A stretch of DNA of 64,000 nt from Perognathus longimembris pacificus (lineage: Eukaryota; Chordata; Mammalia; Rodentia; Heteromyidae), in the NCBI RefSeq assembly GCF_023159225.1, contig NC_063168.1, forward strand, positions 64,583,398 through 64,647,397. The letters are read 5' to 3'. A program made the translations under genes and the position numbers. How positions within the stretch are numbered: the first letter of the stretch is position 1; each line of letters opens with the position of its first letter. Positions 61,852 to 64,000 of the stretch are shown here, piece after piece. Below the pieces are notes generated by a model. That model was not told the DNA's origin and did not search any database. It saw only the letters and a list, made by a program, of their open reading frames with translations.

Positions 61852-62246
61852 CCAGAGATGTTATGCCTCGTGCCTCAACTTTTGACAAATATTTCTACCC
61901 TGTAGTTTAAAGTGCTTTGCTGCTTTAAACCACCCTAAATTATATCAATGTAATATTAAAGAAGCCAGATGAAATGGTAGAATTGTTTCACTTTGTAAAA
62001 CAAAATGTGAGGAAATCAAGGACATAAAATTGAAATGAGCATGCTGAAATCATCCAACTTTTGTGTAATAAAAGCTACATTTTATTGTCATTTGTTTTCC
62101 TTTGAAGTGCAAACCTGAATCATTCCTCTGCACCAAAGTAACAAGTAATGACCATGTTTCATCATTTCAGTTGGCTACCAAGTTGTTATGCAAATGTTTA
62201 TCAACCCCATCTTATACTCATTGGGAGGATTTTGCCTTTCATTGTA
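61852..62246. other. Unique DNA, no gene seen
   Basis: Nothing recognised. Confidence 0.4.
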
Positions 62247-62675
62247 TGCTATGTCTTGGATGTGATCTATTCCCCAGAAATTCGTATGCTGGAAGCTTAG
62301 TCCCCAACATGACCGTGTTGAGGCAATGGAACCTTTAAGAAATGGAGGCTAAGGGAAGGTATCTATGTCTTGAGCCTCCATTCTTATAAATGGATGAATG
62401 CCGGCAATGGGAATAGGTCAGTTTTTGTAGTTGTGGATAAGTTCCTTAAGGAGTCATCATTATAATAAAGGGCAGGCCTGACCTTGCCCTCTTGTTGTGC
62501 TTGCTCTCCTGTCATGTGTGACTTCTCTCTCCTAGGGATATGTCCTCCTCTTACTGTGCAGTCTCTTGTGATGTGATGTTATTAAACAGGATCATCATCT
62601 GATGCAGATAGGGTTGCCTAGTCTTGGACTTCAAATCCCCCAGATTGTGAGACAAATTCATTTTGTTTCTTTGAA
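62247..62675 (+). mobile_element. MST-type LTR (ERVL-MaLR)
   Basis: Begins tgctatgtcttggatgtgat and cccagaaattcgtatgctgg, then agcttagtccccaacatgac, with a TATA-like region and late 'cagattgtgagacaaattca'. The order matches MST/MLT1-type MaLR LTRs from memory. Solitary; its 3' edge adjoins an antisense SINE. Confidence 0.7.
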
Positions 62676-62689
62676 GATTTTTTGATGCA

Positions 62690-62976
62690 ACTGGATTTGA
62701 GTTCAGGGCCTCATTCTTGCAAAGCAATTGCTCTATTTATTATTTGAGCCATGCCGCCAGCCCTTTTTCTCTTTGTTTTCTAGTTATGTTCTAGGTGTTC
62801 TAGGTATGTTTAGCCCTGGGTGGCCTTGAGCTTTGATCCTCCAGGTGGTTGACTTTATACCACCTCCAGCTTGTTTCTTGAGATAGTATCTCACTGAATC
62901 CATATGGATTCCAGAAACTTCTATCTCTGCCTCTCAAGTACTGGGATTACAGGTGTGAGCCACCATGCTCAGTCTC
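62690..62976 (-). mobile_element. B1-dID-type SINE, antisense
   Basis: 'gagttcagggcctcattctt' and gagccatgccgccagccctt (tRNA/ID-like), then tctcaagtactgggattaca, ggtgtgagccaccatgctca (7SL-like 5' end). A longer linker than other copies could mean two adjacent insertions. Confidence 0.65.
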
Positions 62977-63972
62977 TATCATGTTTCTTTATAAAGGACC
63001 TAGTAGCAAGTATTCCATTATAACATAAAATAGGATCTTAAATGTACCTTAAGGCACTGAATGCTTACAGCACAGTGGAAATTAAAAAGATTTAACTATT
63101 TTCATGTTGCTTTTATGTCAACATTCCACTTGGGAATTTCATATCTTAGCACTGTTGGTAAGCTTCATTTGAAGAGTTTAAAATTTTGTTTAGAGGTACA
63201 TACCACACTATCTCAAAATCCATACCACCTATTTTGCCTCTGTAAAATCGAACACGTTTCTGTGTACTTCATAATGTGAATGTGAGTTTTCTTTCAGGTT
63301 TAGAGTCCCAAATCACAGAGAAGTAGTGGATGAAATGAGTTGACATGAATTTAAGGTATAAAACACCATCTGTTTCTAGCAGTTAGGAAAAAGATAATGG
63401 GAGAGAGAGATTCTGAGGTAGATGGCCATTGGAAAACAACAGTTGGTTGAGGAGTTACTAAGGTATCTCCAGGCCATTTACAACTCACCCAATGCCCAAT
63501 GACAAGTGAATATAAAAATAGAGAGTGAAATCTTGGAAATAGTGTCATTGCCCACTTCATGGCTCTAAGCTTTCAAATTGTGTTCTGCCCATTTCATGGT
63601 GGAGAGATACCACAAGACACCTAGAGCTTCATTCAGAAGTGATCGTCAAAAAAGACTGTGGGCCAGTTAGAAATGTACCCAGCTGTCTTTTGGGGCCCAA
63701 AGCCCCTATCCTTTAGTAACATGAAATCAACTTCAGCAGTGCCAGGTCTGGATTTCAGTCTTGGAGCTTCCTCATCTCAAATGATGCACTTCCCAGTAGG
63801 AAATCTGGAAAGTGATTAAGCAACTATGGGTTGTCTCTTCCCTGGCAATGATATGAGCTCTGTTAACCTCCATCCCTCTAATTTTGACTATTTTCATTTC
63901 ACCTGCTTTTTCCCTTGTCTTCGCTCTCTTTATTCTCCAGCACTGGTTGGCTTCTGTTAAAAACACAATGTA
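62977..63972. other. Unique DNA, no gene seen
   Basis: No recognised exon or repeat. Confidence 0.4.
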
Positions 63973-64000
63973 GGGGCTGGGGATATAGCCTAGTGGCAAG
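63973..64000 (+). mobile_element. IDL-Geo SINE, cut by window edge
   Basis: ggggctggggatatagccta then gtggcaag: the first 28 bp of the ID head, including the A box. The rest lies outside the window. Confidence 0.88.

Noticed and set aside
1..64000. CRISPR array, operon or prokaryotic genes
   Set aside because: No spaced direct repeats, no dense ORFs and no ribosome binding sites; SINEs, L1s and CpG depletion show mammalian DNA.

Overview
This is mammalian nuclear DNA from a rodent, with no protein-coding host gene, tRNA or rRNA that I can support. The most telling marker is a two-part SINE found about ten times on both strands. Its left part is an ID element (tRNA-Ala-like, with pol III A and B boxes). 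Its right part begins near 'ggcgctgtggctcaagtgg' and ends 'ccaggactggc' before a poly-A. From memory this is IDL-Geo, described only from Geomyoidea (kangaroo rats, pocket mice, pocket gophers), so a geomyoid rodent is the best guess. The name rests on recall and was not searched.

Layout. 1-4.5 kb: AT-rich unique DNA with an IDL-Geo copy, two (CA)n tracts, a perfect inverted repeat and old L1 3' debris. 4530-11823: a nearly complete L1 (about 7.3 kb), bounded by a 12-bp target-site duplication and inserted into an older L1 3' end. It keeps a 5'UTR, decayed ORF1, decayed ORF2, a G-rich 3'UTR tract and a poly-A. 12-34 kb: SINEs of both families, L1 tails (many antisense), three LTR-type remnants and simple repeats. 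35738-41114: a second L1 with an intact 5' end. It has lost ORF1 and the endonuclease part of ORF2, and carries a 98-99 bp inverted piece of ORF2 at the junction. 41-43 kb: old L1 fragments split by a homopurine tract of about 280 bp, then a B1-like SINE. 43-50 kb: mostly unique DNA with candidate regulatory motifs (octamer, RFX X-box, palindromic CRE) and the longest non-repeat ORF. 50507-51638: a short 5'-truncated L1 with a 15-bp duplication. 52-64 kb: unique DNA with two MaLR-type LTRs, SINEs and a SINE cut by the window edge.

The parts work as a transposon community rather than a gene set. L1 supplies the machinery, and the poly-A-tailed SINEs carry target duplications of the kind L1 endonuclease makes. 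None of the three main L1 copies can encode working proteins, because each has frameshifts, stops or large deletions. The window is most likely intergenic or a large intron.
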